The notes under the pieces were generated by a model, which worked only from the letters and a program-made list of their open reading frames with translations, was not told where the DNA came from and did no database searches. Made by a program: the position numbers and the translations under genes. Below, piece after piece: positions 1 through 10,524 of a stretch of 64,000 nt of DNA (position 1 is the stretch's first letter; each line of letters opens with the position of its first letter). Source of the DNA: Notospermus geniculatus (lineage: Eukaryota; Nemertea; Pilidiophora; Heteronemertea; Lineidae); contig NMRB01000088.1 of assembly GCA_002633025.1 (NCBI GenBank), positions 167,879-231,878 on the forward strand. The letters run 5' to 3'.

Positions 1-24
1 AGTCTCTATTCATATGACCCATTG
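1..24. mobile_element. Right end of a GGGCC/ATGGGCC-type palindromic MITE (truncated by window edge)
   Basis: The first bases, ending in TATTCATATGACCCATT, match the right terminus of the palindromic element at 58280-58403 (CATATGGCCCATT) with two or three substitutions. The rest of the element lies outside the window, so only the terminus can be judged. Confidence 0.6.
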
Positions 25-163
25 AAAGACTTTCCGGCATATGTTTAGCTGGTTGTCAGTTCTCAAGTTTTCAGCTGCATTACCAAACCTGACAGCCAAA
101 TAATGTAACCAAATTTCGTCCGATCGAGAAAAAAAACAATATTCAAATCCCTAATGCAGATTT

Positions 164-274
164 CCCATCCTCCCATGCAAGGCTTTGGTCTCGTGACTCC
201 TCTTCACATACTACTTCCAGTGGGTAGATCAGGAGGAGCGACCCGAGGTAAAAAACCTCCTGTGGCAGGATGAG
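164..274. mobile_element. Palindromic MITE, CATCCTCCC family, copy 1
   Basis: An imperfect inverted repeat opens with CCATCCTCCCATGCAAGGC and closes with CCTCCTGTGGCAGGATGAG. The core word CTTTGGTCTCG followed by CTCTTCA is shared with copies at 9333-9430 and 32650-32733, and its reverse complement (TGAAGAG, CGAGACCAAAG) with the other arm. It has no coding capacity and looks like a non-autonomous DNA transposon. The superfamily is unknown because no clean target duplication is visible. Confidence 0.7.
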
Positions 275-377
275 ATTTCGTAATTTCATCAAGATTTAGA
301 AAATATTTTTTTTCAAAATCGCATTTTCTGACCATTTCACCAGCTGTCATAGAGGCCCCTAGATGCAACAATGAGTC

Positions 378-538
378 TTAAGCGGCCTATCCACGTACAA
401 TATTATTGCACAATATGAGGATCAAAATGGGCAATATTATTGCCAATCTTTTTCCCATCCATTATGCCAGAAGCACATGACACCCATTTTGGGCCCCATA
501 TTATGCAATAATATTGTACCGTGGAAAAACCGCTTTAA
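378..538. mobile_element. AAGCGGCC MITE (family A), copy 1, flanked by TTAA
   Basis: A ~153-bp palindromic element with ~35-bp terminal inverted repeats, starting GCGGCCTATCCACGTACAAT and ending in the complementary GTACCGTGG...CCGC. The interior has the inverted words GGGCAATATTATTGCC and ATGCCAGAAGCACATG. TTAA lies at 378-381 and 535-538, so the ends agree with a TTAA-targeting element (piggyBac or Kolobok type). The superfamily call rests only on that tetranucleotide. Confidence 0.8.
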
Positions 539-695
539 GCGACCCATACACGTTCAATATTATTGCACAATATGAGGATCAGAATGGACAATATTATTGT
601 CAATCTTTCTTTTTTACCCGTCATGCCAGAAGCACATGCCCCTATTTTAGGCCCAATATTGTGCAATAATGGTGGATTGTGTATCTGGGCTTTAA
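535..695. mobile_element. Family A MITE, copy 2, sharing its left TTAA with copy 1
   Basis: Same ends and interior as copy 1 (CGACCCATACACGTTCAATA at left, GTGTATCTGGGCT at right). It starts directly after TTAA 535-538 and ends before TTAA 692-695. The short open frames across it come from repeat sequence and have no recognisable product. Confidence 0.8.
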
Positions 696-842
696 AGCGG
701 CCCAAACACGATCAATATTATTTGAGGCCCAAAATGGGAACATGTGCCTCTGGCATGATGGATAGAAGAAAGATTGGCAATAATATTGCCCATTTTGACC
801 CTCATACTGTGCAATAATATTGATCATCATGTATGGGCCGCT
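692..842. mobile_element. Family A MITE, copy 3
   Basis: Third consecutive copy, interior in opposite orientation (GCCTCTGGCATGATGG is the complement of the word in copies 1 and 2). It shares TTAA 692-695 with copy 2 and ends GATCATCATGTATGGGCCGC at 842, where the flank is ATAA, not TTAA. One end is therefore diverged or the insertion target differed. Confidence 0.8.
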
Positions 843-1315
843 ATAAAAACATGTTTTCAATTATTGCACCTTCAGATGAATCAAATTAATTTTTAACGAG
901 GACATATAATAAGGATGAGGATGTTTTCTCCCCTTAATAACGTTCACAGTATGTCATCTCACTTGCCACGAATGTTTATTCCCGCATTGTATTAGCGCCA
1001 TGTTATTGTTCATTGAGGAATATGACAGCCTGACAGCTAAGGTATTAGCCCACAGAGTCTGGGCATGACAATAAGTGTAATGGCATGTCAAGGAAATGAA
1101 CAGGATGGAAAACCTAGCACAACTCAAGAGGAGCCTGATCAGGAGTACGAGAAGGTAAACAGTACGACTGTGAACAGTGAGCTTTCAACTGAAGATTGGC
1201 TTGTATTCGTAAAAACTAGGAAATGCTTTTACAACAGTTTGCACAGAGATGACCTGTGTATAATGTGCATTGAGTTAGTGGTAAAAGCATTTAACAGTGT
1301 TCATGATTTAGCCGG
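843..1315. other. Unassigned sequence
   Basis: I see no repeat structure or coding signal here. A 90-codon open frame at 1065-1337 runs into the following MITE and resembles no family I know. Confidence 0.4.
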
Positions 1316-1317
1316 TA

Positions 1318-1728
1318 GTGAGGTTTCCCAAATCTGACGAAACACGAAGTACGAAATAAGAAATTGGACTTCATTTCCATGACGTAATGTATTTCAGGAG
1401 ATGGTTTGTACCACAAATATCGCATTCTGCAAGAGCGTCTTTTAGCGCAAAGGCATGACGTTAGACTGATATAGGGTTACGGTGTGCATGTACATGTACA
1501 TGTACATCAAACTTTGAAATTCGTTTCCACTTCGTAGATACGAGGTGGAAATTTAAAAATTCAAGATGCACCATAACTCTCTCGGTCTTATGATATGCCA
1601 ACAGACGCACTGGCAGCAGGGGCACTGTGGTACCAACCATCTCCAGAAATATATTAGGTTCTGGAAATGAAGTTGCATTTCGTATTTAGTAGGCCTATTC
1701 GTGTTTCGTCAGATTTGCGAAACCTCAC
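1318..1728. mobile_element. GTGAGGTTTCG MITE (family B), copy 1, TA-flanked
   Basis: A 411-bp element with inverted termini starting GTGAGGTTTCCCAAATCTGA and ending in the complement TCAGATTTGCGAAACCTCAC. Inner arms repeat AAATGAAGT and TTTCGTATTT in inverted form. TA is present on both sides (1316-1317, 1729-1730), as expected for a Tc1/mariner-like or other TA-targeting transposon. The centre holds an (ACATGT) run. Full second copy at 17941-18348 and a right half at 34183-34299. Confidence 0.85.
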
Positions 1729-1730
1729 TA

Positions 1731-2212
1731 GTGAAAACCACGAATGCCAAATTCTTCGCCTGTTATACTGGCATGGTTGTTTTAAGTCCCATTTCTTCTA
1801 ATTCCATCACTCATATGAGACCAGTAAACTGCATCTGTACGTTTTATTTACACCTGCACCTCCCTCACCTATGATCGTGAGTTCAATTCCACTTTATCAT
1901 ATTGATTTCAATAAAATCGTCAGCAGTTTACAGGTTGTGTGTGATCCTTGGCATGAAATGCACAGACAATCTGAAAACTGCTGACGCAGCAAACGATCAG
2001 AGTGCACTTTACAGTTAGCCCTGGTTTACGTACATGTACCCTCTGTCCGATTCTCAGGTCTTACAGCAACTGCTAAAATCGTTTGTTCTTCTTATCAGGT
2101 ATATACCACATAGATCTTGTAGGCATCATTGACATTAACAGGCAGCCCAAGCCAGCCAGGCTTCTTGTCTGGGGAACTAGAAGAAGTAGGCCTTCTTTGG
2201 GTACAAATATAC
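1731..2212. other. Unassigned sequence
   Basis: Mostly unique sequence between two MITEs. No exon-like frame, RNA gene or repeat array was recognised. Confidence 0.4.
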
Positions 2213-2648
2213 GGGTATTTGTAAAATAAGAAACGAAACGAAACCAAAAACAAAGAAACGAAAACAGAAACGAAGAAATGAAGCATATAAAACATGGAAC
2301 AACCTGGTAACTGGAACGGCGATGACTGACGTTTTGCCCAGACTGATCGTGAGGTTTATCCTCAGGCCGCTCCTCTGGACTGTTGTTACATCTTAGTGGA
2401 AACTTCTTGATACCGATCTCAGCCTAGTGGGGAGGAACTGGGTATAGTACATGTATGTGTGCATTCCCAGTATCTTTTGTGAGGTCCGTGCACATAGCAC
2501 AGTTCAGCCAGGTACCCTAGAAATAATTTTAAAACGCTCGGCTAGACCATGAATGCGCCCTGGGACATCGTTTCTGGTTTCATTTCTTCGTTTCTGGTTT
2601 CGTTTCGTTGTTTCTGGTTTCGTTTCGTTTCTTATTTTACAAATACCC
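2213..2648. mobile_element. Fold-back element with GAAAC-rich arms
   Basis: The left arm (2213-2283: GGGTATTTGTAAAATAAG then repeated GAAACGAAAC) is the inverse of the right arm (2563-2648: GTTTCGTTTC repeats then CTTATTTTACAAATACCC). The arms contain short tandem GAAAC units and are separated by ~290 bp of unrelated sequence. This is the layout of a fold-back DNA transposon. No target duplication is clear. Confidence 0.7.
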
Positions 2649-3070
2649 CAAATATAAACATCATTAGTGGTGAACGATCGATGTCCTACTACAGAGAGAA
2701 GAGCATCTCGACAGAGGCAAGGGATGACGATGATGAAGGGCACATTTCATATAATCTCAAGGAGAGCCCGAACAGGTAATTGCTTTCAGAATGGCCAGAA
2801 ATTGCCAAGGGGCTAGAAAAGTCTGACATCAAAAGGTAGGGAACAAACATGAGGGAGATTGATCAATATATAGCAGCTTTACATACAGACTACTTCTCCT
2901 GGGGCAGTGTCAGCGGATAAACTCTACTGAGCCACGTTTGGAAGCGTTGGAGAACTGACACTTGTTGTATGATCTCATTTCTCGGTAATGCCCCTGTCGC
3001 CGTACACGGTTATTTTATGAATTTGCTCGATAAACGCGTACAAATTGGTTCTATACATCTTATCCCTAAG

Positions 3071-3224
3071 GATGAGTTTCGCCAGCAGCCATCTTGCCAA
3101 AATTAGGTCATCGCCATGGGGATTTCCACCATGGGGATGAGGGAACCAATCAGTTGTCACTCTGGAAGAAACTTCCCATGGTGATGACCTAATTTTGGCA
3201 AGATGGTTGCTAGCGAAACTCATC
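3071..3224. mobile_element. 154-bp palindromic MITE (GATGAGTTTCG ends)
   Basis: Arms of ~50 bp are nearly complementary: GATGAGTTTCGCCAGCAGCC at left, and CTAGCGAAACTCATC at right, both including CATCTTGCCAAAATTAGGTC in inverted form. A short unpaired centre holds CCATGGGGATGAGGG. The strong pairing suggests a recent non-autonomous element. Confidence 0.8.
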
Positions 3225-3356
3225 TATATGTATAGGTTTCTACATGTATAGGCCCCCAAGTCTGAATTTAAGAAAAACTGTTTGAAAAATTTGATCGTGC
3301 ACGGCGGACGTTACTAAAAAAGATGGCAAGGAATACAACACTACATCCTTTATGAC

Positions 3357-3615
3357 CAGGGGCGGATCCAGGATTCTGGTAAAGGGGGCACAGAAGGCCA
3401 CAGGGGGCCGATAAAGGCAACCACCGAAGGCGCGAAACCCCCAAAAAATTTTGAAATCTAGAAGGCCGTTGGTGCGATTTCCCAGCATCTGAGGGACAAA
3501 TTACAAGACAATTTTGTGGCACTTTGAAAAAGGGCAATTTTTCTAACGTTGGTCACCGAAAAATAGGGGGGGGGGGGGCACGGGCCGGGTTTGCCCCCCC
3601 CCCTCGGATTCGCTG
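3357..3615. mobile_element. CAGGGGCGGATCC-ended non-autonomous DNA transposon, 5-bp flanking repeat
   Basis: Left terminus CAGGGGCGGATCCAGG pairs with the right terminus CCTCGGATTCGCTG. The element is 259 bp and is flanked by ATGAC at 3352-3356 and again at 3616-3620. Near the right end a G tract (~13) faces a C tract (~11) and could pair. Ends of the type CAG(G/T)GGCG are widespread in animal genomes on non-autonomous cut-and-paste elements. The 5-bp duplication does not suit hAT (8 bp), so I leave the superfamily open. Confidence 0.75.
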
Positions 3616-4080
3616 ATGACAGACAGCATAACAAGAACCAGGCCGCCTCATCATCCTCTTACAGAGAAATGACAGGCACATTAATAGAGAAACACAAAAA
3701 GCAAGTTTTTTTTGCTCAAGATGCTGTACACAACAGGAGATCACATACCAATAAACGTCTGTTCCACCTGTAGCTGGAGCAGGGCCAGTCAAAACACCCA
3801 CTAAAAACACAGACTTCTTTTACGGTAGCGTAGTTTGATACAGCTGCCAAGGCAGTGCTTCATACAGGAATCTGTTCCGCTCGATCCATCAGTAATACTA
3901 GGAAAATAGCTCTATTGCAGGGGGAAACTGGAGTGGCCGCAGAAAATCTGTCTATGTGAAGACAATCACCCTCTATCAGGATGAAGGGCTATGAATAAGG
4001 GTCGAATCCGGAACTTCAGAGATGACAGGTGCTGATGTTTCAGCTGCGCCATTTTGACAGCCTCTATTGCAGGTTGATGC

Positions 4081-4265
4081 ACTACATGTACATGTACATG
4101 TACACGTACACGCACCTACATGTTGGTATACGTGTACACGTTTGAGTCATGTTTGAGCACGTTTGAGTCATAACACACCAGCGACCAAACACGCACACAC
4201 GCGCGCACGTACACGTACATCATGTACATGTACATGTACATGTATGTACGTGTACATTCACTGGT
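4081..4265. repeat. ACATGT / ACGTAC microsatellite cluster
   Basis: Alternating purine-pyrimidine runs (ACATGTACATGTACATGT, GTACACGTACACG, CACACACGCGCGCACG) occur on both sides of three copies of GTTTGAGTCAT or GTTTGAGCACG. The words are self-complementary, so the tract can fold or adopt Z-DNA. Short runs of the same word recur across the window (for example 1492-1506, 42055-42068). Confidence 0.8.
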
Positions 4266-4827
4266 ATAGTATGACTCAAACGTACTCGCTAAAGGACCAA
4301 TAACAGAACAAAACTAAGAAGAAACCACTAATCATCGTTAGTCTTCAATTGATCCACACTGATTTAAATCGATACTGCTTCAGATAATAATGGAGAATAT
4401 AACAATATTGTACACCTGTTTGATAGTATCGACTTTAGACAAGTTTACACTGATGTATAGTCTACTGCCAGGGGCGTTTGCCAATACTTTAAATACTCAG
4501 TGAAGGGTCCACCCATTGGATGGATATCATCCACCTACACAGCCTGTTATTGTATATAAATATACATCTACATGTACGTTTAGAAAAGAGTTATCGCTTC
4601 TAATTGGAGGTGTGAACAGTAGCCCTGTAATTTGTAGGCTATTCAGAGTGTCATCAGCAGTTGACATTCAGGTAACGTAAAAAATAGCAACGAGTTTTCG
4701 CAAAATTACACGGATTCTCTGTTCTGATGAACAAGTTACGGATCTCTTTCTTCAGAAAATAAATTGCAGAACGCTATGATGCCAGCTCTGGTATACAGCA
4801 TACAGCACTCTAGCTGTTTCATTAGGC
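4266..4827. other. Unassigned sequence
   Basis: No element ends, arrays or exon-like frames were found. Confidence 0.4.
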
Positions 4828-5235
4828 CACTATGCCACCTGTAACACATGCCCACCATGATGCGATCCGTAAAACAGCACCTTTTAAACTTACTATTATG
4901 CCGCCTTGTACAATACCCTATCTATATACCGCCATGCCAACTGTTTCAGAATGCCCTATTGTATACCATGATGCCACCTTTCATACAATACCGTTTATGA
5001 TGCAATATGTAAAACAGACTTGAAACTCCGTACCATTATGCCACCATTTATGCAATACCCTTTTTATACCGTCATGTCACGTCTAATTTACTTCAATGCC
5101 ACCTCTGACACAACACCTGATCACTTCATGATGCCACCTCTATACCACCCTAATAGGCCTATGCCAACTCTGATGCAATCTCTATGACACAATAACCTAC
5201 TTATACCTTGATGCCAACTGTGATCACTACAACAC
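4828..5235 (+). repeat. Degenerate tandem array with ATGCCACC core
   Basis: ATGCCACC or a near variant recurs about ten times at irregular 30-60-bp spacing, usually followed by TGATACAATACC-like sequence. The period is too eroded to fix. A 63-codon frame at 4832-5023 is a by-product of the repeat. Confidence 0.6.
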
Positions 5236-7100
5236 TTGGTCCTACAATTAAATTTTCTGTACACGTCCTGTACATCGACTGTACATACATTTTGCCAAAT
5301 AATTCAAAAACTGCATATACATGTAGAAGCGAATTCAAATTTTCACAGGCTCGACTGGCATTTGTTGTGAATATCGTGATGTTTGATTTTCATTAAATTC
5401 CAATGACTTGAATTCTTTTTATTTGCAATTTTCTCAGACAATGTATACCATACGAAATCGCCGCCATTTAACTGCCCTGAAACCAAGCAGTAGGCCTATC
5501 CTTACACCCCTGCCTGGAACGGTAAATATCAGGCTAAAACAAAACGGGCCAAATATGAGCCAATTCTGAATAACCTACCCCAAATTATATCTTGATAGCC
5601 CACATTTACATGTTACAGGGTGTTTTTATTACGCACTACCAGCTTCTCCCATGGTCCCACTGTACAGTTTTTCCTGGACCTAGCCCTAAGCATACCAAAA
5701 ACACCATCAGGGAGAAAGATCACCAGATGGAAAAACACCACGATTATGGGCTGCGAAAATCATTGTAAATGAAATGATGGAGTGGGTAAACAATAAGTAA
5801 ATCATTTTAGAGAAGGAAGCATAATGCCTGTCATGTCTGGGAGATTGGCTTATGTCAGAGAAAATGACACACTTCCTAAACAAGTAATATTTTGATTAGG
5901 GAAATGGGAAAAATTACCAGTTACGGAAATCTAATTTTGATATGTTTTTCTACTCAACTAGATGGACCGAACATTTCTGGTGTGTTTTGATTACGAGGGT
6001 GTGGGTTGATGTGGGAGGTCTAATGAAGTCAGATACTTCCATCCTGATTGAATGATGTTGAATGGACTGGTGGCAATGAATGTCCAGTGATTCTTAGTGA
6101 TAGCTGCGTTCGATAATGTTGACATGGTGGTTCGACTGTAAACGAGTGGGAAGTTATGCCATCAGAGAAATGGAAATCTATTGTGGTTTAGAGACCCACT
6201 TACTTGAGATTAGGAGAAACGATTCCCGGCTCCTGAATGGTCCTTGGTACTGGCCTTTCTACAGATATTGACATTTCATTTTTGAAAGTACTCTAAACTC
6301 GGTTTTTAAAGGCCATTGTATGCAGAGCCACACGTCTCCAAAACAGGTCTGTAGGTAGGCCCACTACCGCCCTTGAGGTCGCAGCCATGGCTGTGCAGCA
6401 TATTGGAGGCGTGCTTAGAAACGGGTGACGCCAAACCCCTTCGAATACTTAGCCACAGTCAGCTAGAGCTGCCCATCGTCGCAGAGACCCTAGCAAGTTA
6501 TTACGCTGGGGCGATGCCATCAGTACACGCTGACCACACAAAAGTGAGTCTAGAGTATCTGCAAGTTTTGCAGACATTTTGAGATGAAAGTTGGCGTCCT
6601 GCAGCAGATGTGACTGGCATCATCATCCGTGGAAAATTTGAAAAAATATCCGAAAGTAAAACCAGGACATGACTTATTCCCTAGATATGCATGGCCTGAT
6701 AAGATCCATCCAAAGCTGGCGTTCAGCATGATCGTCAGCTTTGGCAAGAGCCGCTCACCATCCATCCAATTGATATGCAATGGAGATCTTGTCGCTGGCT
6801 TTTTATGGCTCCGATATGGATCAACTTACAAGGGGAGAACATCCATGTTTGGTTTTATGTGAGCTGAGAGCTTGGTCGTGCAGACAAGGCATGGAATACT
6901 CTTCAACTGTTCACTGTGACATTGGTTTACAGGGAAATGGGAATCTACCAGAATATAATATCATCCACTGAGTAGTAAGTCTTCACGACAGACCTATACA
7001 TTTACAAAGCCTCACGATCCGTTTCCAGTGCAGGAGGTTTCCCTCTCTTGCCGTGTGGTTTCCGCAGGCAACGTGTTCATCCATGCCTAGAACACAACAG
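5236..7100. other. Long unassigned stretch
   Basis: Mostly low-copy sequence. Short plus-strand frames at 6373-6582, 6629-6862 and 6780-6971 overlap in different phases and have no splice-site support that I can defend. I recognise no domain. Confidence 0.35.
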
Positions 7101-7140
7101 ACAAAGAGCTGGCCGACATTTGAGGAGCCCACACCCGCAC

Positions 7141-7390
7141 TGTCTGAGCAAGCGGCATGTCCAGAGTTCGAATCCAGCGTGGGCCATGGGATCCCTGGCT
7201 CTGCACATTCGTCATGGGGCAGAAAGCCGAGGTGCCTTCCTTTTACCATGTGTTTTTGCAAAGGTGAGCAACGAATGACCACACCAAACGGTGAGGAAGA
7301 TGAGCAGCTGGAGATAATGGACTCTTCCATGGTACCCAGGCCAATAATGCCTTGATTTCGGTCCTGTTGGAAACTCAACAACAACAATCT
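7141..7390 (+). mobile_element. tRNA-related SINE (GGGCCATG family), copy 1
   Basis: GAGTTCGAATCC at ~7169 is a good RNA polymerase III B box. It follows GAGCAAGCGGCATGTCC and is followed by AGCGTGGGCCATGGGATCCC, CTGGCTCTGCAC and a unique body with GATGAGCAGCTGGAGATAAT. The A box is weak or truncated. A direct second copy follows at 7402, and a minus-strand relative lies at 28925-29178. Confidence 0.7.
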
Positions 7391-7401
7391 TGTGAAAAAT
7401 G

Positions 7402-7655
7402 TGTGAGCGGCATGTCCCGAGTTCGAATTCAGCGTGGGCCATGCGATCCCTGGCTCTGCAGGTTCGTCCCACATGCATGGGGCAGAAAGCCGAGGTGCCT
7501 TCTAGCTTGTGTTTTTGCAAAGGAGAGTAACGAAAGACCACATCAAAGAGCGAGGAAGATGAGCAGCTGGAGATAATGGACTCTTCCATATACCCAGGCC
7601 AACAATGCCTTGATTTCAGTCCTGTTGGAAACTCAACAGCAACAACCTTGTGGGA
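7402..7655 (+). mobile_element. tRNA-related SINE (GGGCCATG family), copy 2 in tandem
   Basis: Repeats the whole of copy 1 from GAGCGGCATGTCC through AACTCAACAGCAACAACCTTG, with scattered substitutions and a small extra segment (TCCCACATGC). Period is about 257 bp. The pair could reflect a tandem duplication or two insertions into the same place. Confidence 0.7.
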
Positions 7656-8270
7656 AATTTGAGGCCAAAGCGTGAAACCGCCACAGCTGAAATGGGTCTT
7701 TGGGCCAGGTCGACCAGGCTAGTAAATCCAATGCCTTCCACCTACGCACATCGCACCCTCATCTTGGCGTCAAAGATAAGGAAGATGAAGCCTTTCAGGG
7801 ATGTCACCACTGAGGTATCTTGAATAAGATCAGTCCCAGGGCTGAAAAGTCGTCCTGCATGAATACACATGATGTCGTAGCTTCGAGGGAAATCGGAGTG
7901 AGTGCTGTGATGAAGTATCGACTACAGAGTTCACCATGGCAAATTTCTTGAACACGATAATGAAGTCTGCGGATCATTAACAATGCCGTCAGTGTAATTG
8001 AGATGGTTGTAACTATCATAACTACCAATAAATAGTGGGAAGAGATGCATGGTTTACTGGGTGTGAATTCTTTATTAAAGTTAGGATCAATAGCGATATA
8101 TGTGCAGCATAAGATGAAACTGGATAAGGAGAAGGCTGCAGAAATATTTGAGAGATGAGGGATTTGGTCAATGTTGGCCATCATTCGGGTTCGGAATGTC
8201 TAGCAGCAGTATATAACTGTCAATTTGATACTTGTGCATTTTAAACTAAGTTTGTAGCACATATTATACG
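7656..8270. other. Unassigned sequence
   Basis: The largest frame is minus strand 7804-8184 (126 codons) with several hydrophobic runs. It has no recognised domain, and no start or splice context that sets it apart from chance. Confidence 0.35.
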
Positions 8271-8494
8271 AATACTCTAGATTCGTTCTTCTAAGGTTAC
8301 TTTACTGAACACTCATATGACCGCCTAAGCGACTGAATATGCATGGCAAAATAAAGAGCTGTAACGCAAGATTCACTCATTGGTCAGTTATGTTGAATAG
8401 AATCAATAAATTCTTTGTATAGCCTATGGTGGGCTAGTCCTAAACCTACAGCATGAATATATGAAGTGACCTTGAAGAACGAATCTAGAGTATC
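8271..8494. mobile_element. 224-bp palindromic MITE (ATACTCTAGATTCG ends)
   Basis: Left ATACTCTAGATTCGTTCTTC pairs with right GAAGAACGAATCTAGAGTAT, continuing through AAGGTTACTT / AAGTGACCTT. The centre is unrelated. It has no coding capacity. Confidence 0.8.
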
Positions 8495-8715
8495 TCAGTG
8501 ATGAGATCATCTCTTCGACCCATGTGACCTAAGAGCTGAAAAACACGTGCTACATCATCTGTCCGTCATGTCCGTCCGTGACATAGCTCGCTGACACGAT
8601 TGGCAGACACGATTTGTATTTGTGCTGCCAGCATAGGAGTATAGGCCTATGCTGATGAACTGGTCGTGAAATTGTACCTTGCATAAATCGAATAATAGTG
8701 ATTTAGACACTCATC

Positions 8716-8742
8716 GATGTTAGGGTTAGGGTTGGGGTTTAA
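8716..8742 (+). repeat. Telomere-like TTAGGG tract (forward)
   Basis: GTTAGGGTTAGGGTTGGGG holds about three TTAGGG-like units, too few for a telomere. A complementary tract lies at 9075-9165. Confidence 0.6.
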
Positions 8743-9074
8743 TTCCTTGAATTTGTTCCCTTGCAAAGACTAGCTACCGGTACATCAGACAGCTTGGCAA
8801 AACCAAATGGAAGTGAATTGGACTGAGGAAGAAATGATTTTCTCGGCAGTTCGTGACCAGAGTATGAAGCTGAATCATGAAAGAACGATCAGAGAGGTCT
8901 ATTGGTACCAGACAGCTCATTATCCGTGGTCAGTTTTGTGAACGAACTACAAATGAAGCGATTCCATTTTGTATAATATGTCAGCGTACGGAAAAGCTCT
9001 CTCTCTCTCAACTGATTCTGAATGGGTGAACGTCGTCCAGTCCTGATCCTACACACTAATTCCTAGCCAAAGCC

Positions 9075-9165
9075 CATAACCCTAACCCCAACCCTGACCC
9101 TCAACTCTTGTCACTGACCCCTACCCGAATCCTAAACCTAGTCCTGACCCTAACCGTCAACGCTA
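9075..9165 (-). repeat. Telomere-like CCCTAA tract (reverse), degenerate
   Basis: CCCTAACCCCAACCCTGACC is followed by scattered variants (ACCCCTACCCGAATCC, CCTGACCCTAACC). It faces the tract at 8716 in inverted orientation ~340 bp away. Likely an old interstitial telomeric insertion or a simple GGGTTA-rich satellite. Confidence 0.6.
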
Positions 9166-9332
9166 ACCATCGTAACTCCGTAACCTGGGTACACTGGATT
9201 AGACGACATTAACAGTTTGTGCTCATTTGATAGCGTGATGTGGACAAATTGACTTGTTGGTATGACTTCCTGACAAAGCACAGAAAAATTATGTACTACT
9301 TGGACAATTTTCCAAAGAGATAAGCTACTTGG

Positions 9333-9430
9333 CCATCCTCCTACTGCAGGGCTTTGGCCTCGATCCTCTTCATACACTCGCATTAGTGGATAAAGAGGAA
9401 CGAGTGAAACTCCTGTAGTGGGAGGATGTA
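9333..9430. mobile_element. Palindromic MITE, CATCCTCCC family, copy 2
   Basis: CCATCCTCCTACTGCAGGGC...GGCCTCG...CTCTTCATACACTC on the left faces GGATAAAGAGGAACGAG...CCTGTAGTGGGAGGATG on the right. The length and core words match copy 1. Confidence 0.75.
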
Positions 9431-9483
9431 ATCATGCCGAACTTCCGTGGTTTCCGTCAGTCGCACAGCTAACTTCCCACGTC

Positions 9484-10010
9484 AGAGTTTGGTGATGAGT
9501 CGGAACATGCACCAGGGTGTACTTTGGATGTGGGTATGGCGATGAGTCCAAACACCAGGGTATGCCCTGGATGTGAGTCAGAGTGTGGCAATGAGTCCGA
9601 ACACTAGGGTGTGACCTGAATGTGGGTCAGAGTATGGCAATGAGTCCGAACACCATGGTGTGACCTGGATGTGGGGCAGAGTATGACGATGAGTCCGAAC
9701 ACCAGGATGTGCCCTGCTGTGGGCCCGGGTATGGCGATAAGTCCCAACACCAGGGTGTGCCCTGGATGTGAGTATGGTGATGAGTCTGAACACCAGGGTG
9801 CCTTGGATGTGGGGCAGAGTATGGCAATGAGTCCGAACACCAGGATGTGACGTGGATGTGGGGCAGAGTATGGCGATGAGTCCAAACGCCAGGGTGTGCC
9901 CTGGATATGGGTCGAGTATGTGATGAGTCTGAACACCATGGTGTGTCCTGGAAGTGGAGAAGGATAATGGCAATGAGTCCGAACACCAGGGTGCCCTGCT
10001 GGTAGAAATG
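9484..10010 (+). repeat. 48-bp minisatellite, ~11 copies
   Basis: GATGAGTCCGAACACCAGGG recurs every 47-51 bp, followed by TGTGCCCTGGATGTGGG(T/G)CAGAGTATGGC. The minus strand stays open in three frames (up to 148 codons, His/Thr/Leu-rich) only because the unit lacks stops and is close to a multiple of three. I do not regard it as coding. Confidence 0.9.
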
Positions 10011-10524
10011 GCATTTGTATTGATTGGCGCTGCATGATGCTGATCAGCAATGAGTTAGGCTATACTACATACAAGAGTATCTTCCCGAGAGGACTTAGGA
10101 CCAGCGAAAACGAACGAAACTGCCAACTGGATAGTGAGAGCTGCATGGTGTGATCTCAAGGACTCGGATCACATCAACAGGCAATAATTCAATTCATATA
10201 AAACTGAAATGCTGTAATTAGATTTGGGTTTCGAACAGAATGTTACCAATTGAGAGAGGTAATCATGTAATGTATCATAATGTAGGCACCACATTCCGAC
10301 ACTAATGGCGTAATTAACTTACATCACGTGGGCTAAGTTGTGTACGCAGCGTGTCACCTCTGAAGGCAGGATGCCACTATGGCAATTCATTTAATAAATG
10401 GAACAATATATTTTGAATTCAGCCTTTAATCCTTCATGGGATTTAGATTAATGAGAAAATTTTAAAAAATGGCATATTACATGTTCGTATATGAAGTTTA
10501 TGATTATACATGTAGACGTGTAAA
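10011..10524. other. Unassigned sequence
   Basis: Nothing recognised apart from unique AT-rich sequence. Confidence 0.4.

Noticed and set aside
7804-8184. 126-codon minus frame as a membrane protein
   Set aside because: Hydrophobic runs are present but there is no recognised family or splice support, and such length is expected by chance in 64 kb.
8716-8742. Chromosome end
   Set aside because: Only about three TTAGGG units with ordinary sequence on both sides.
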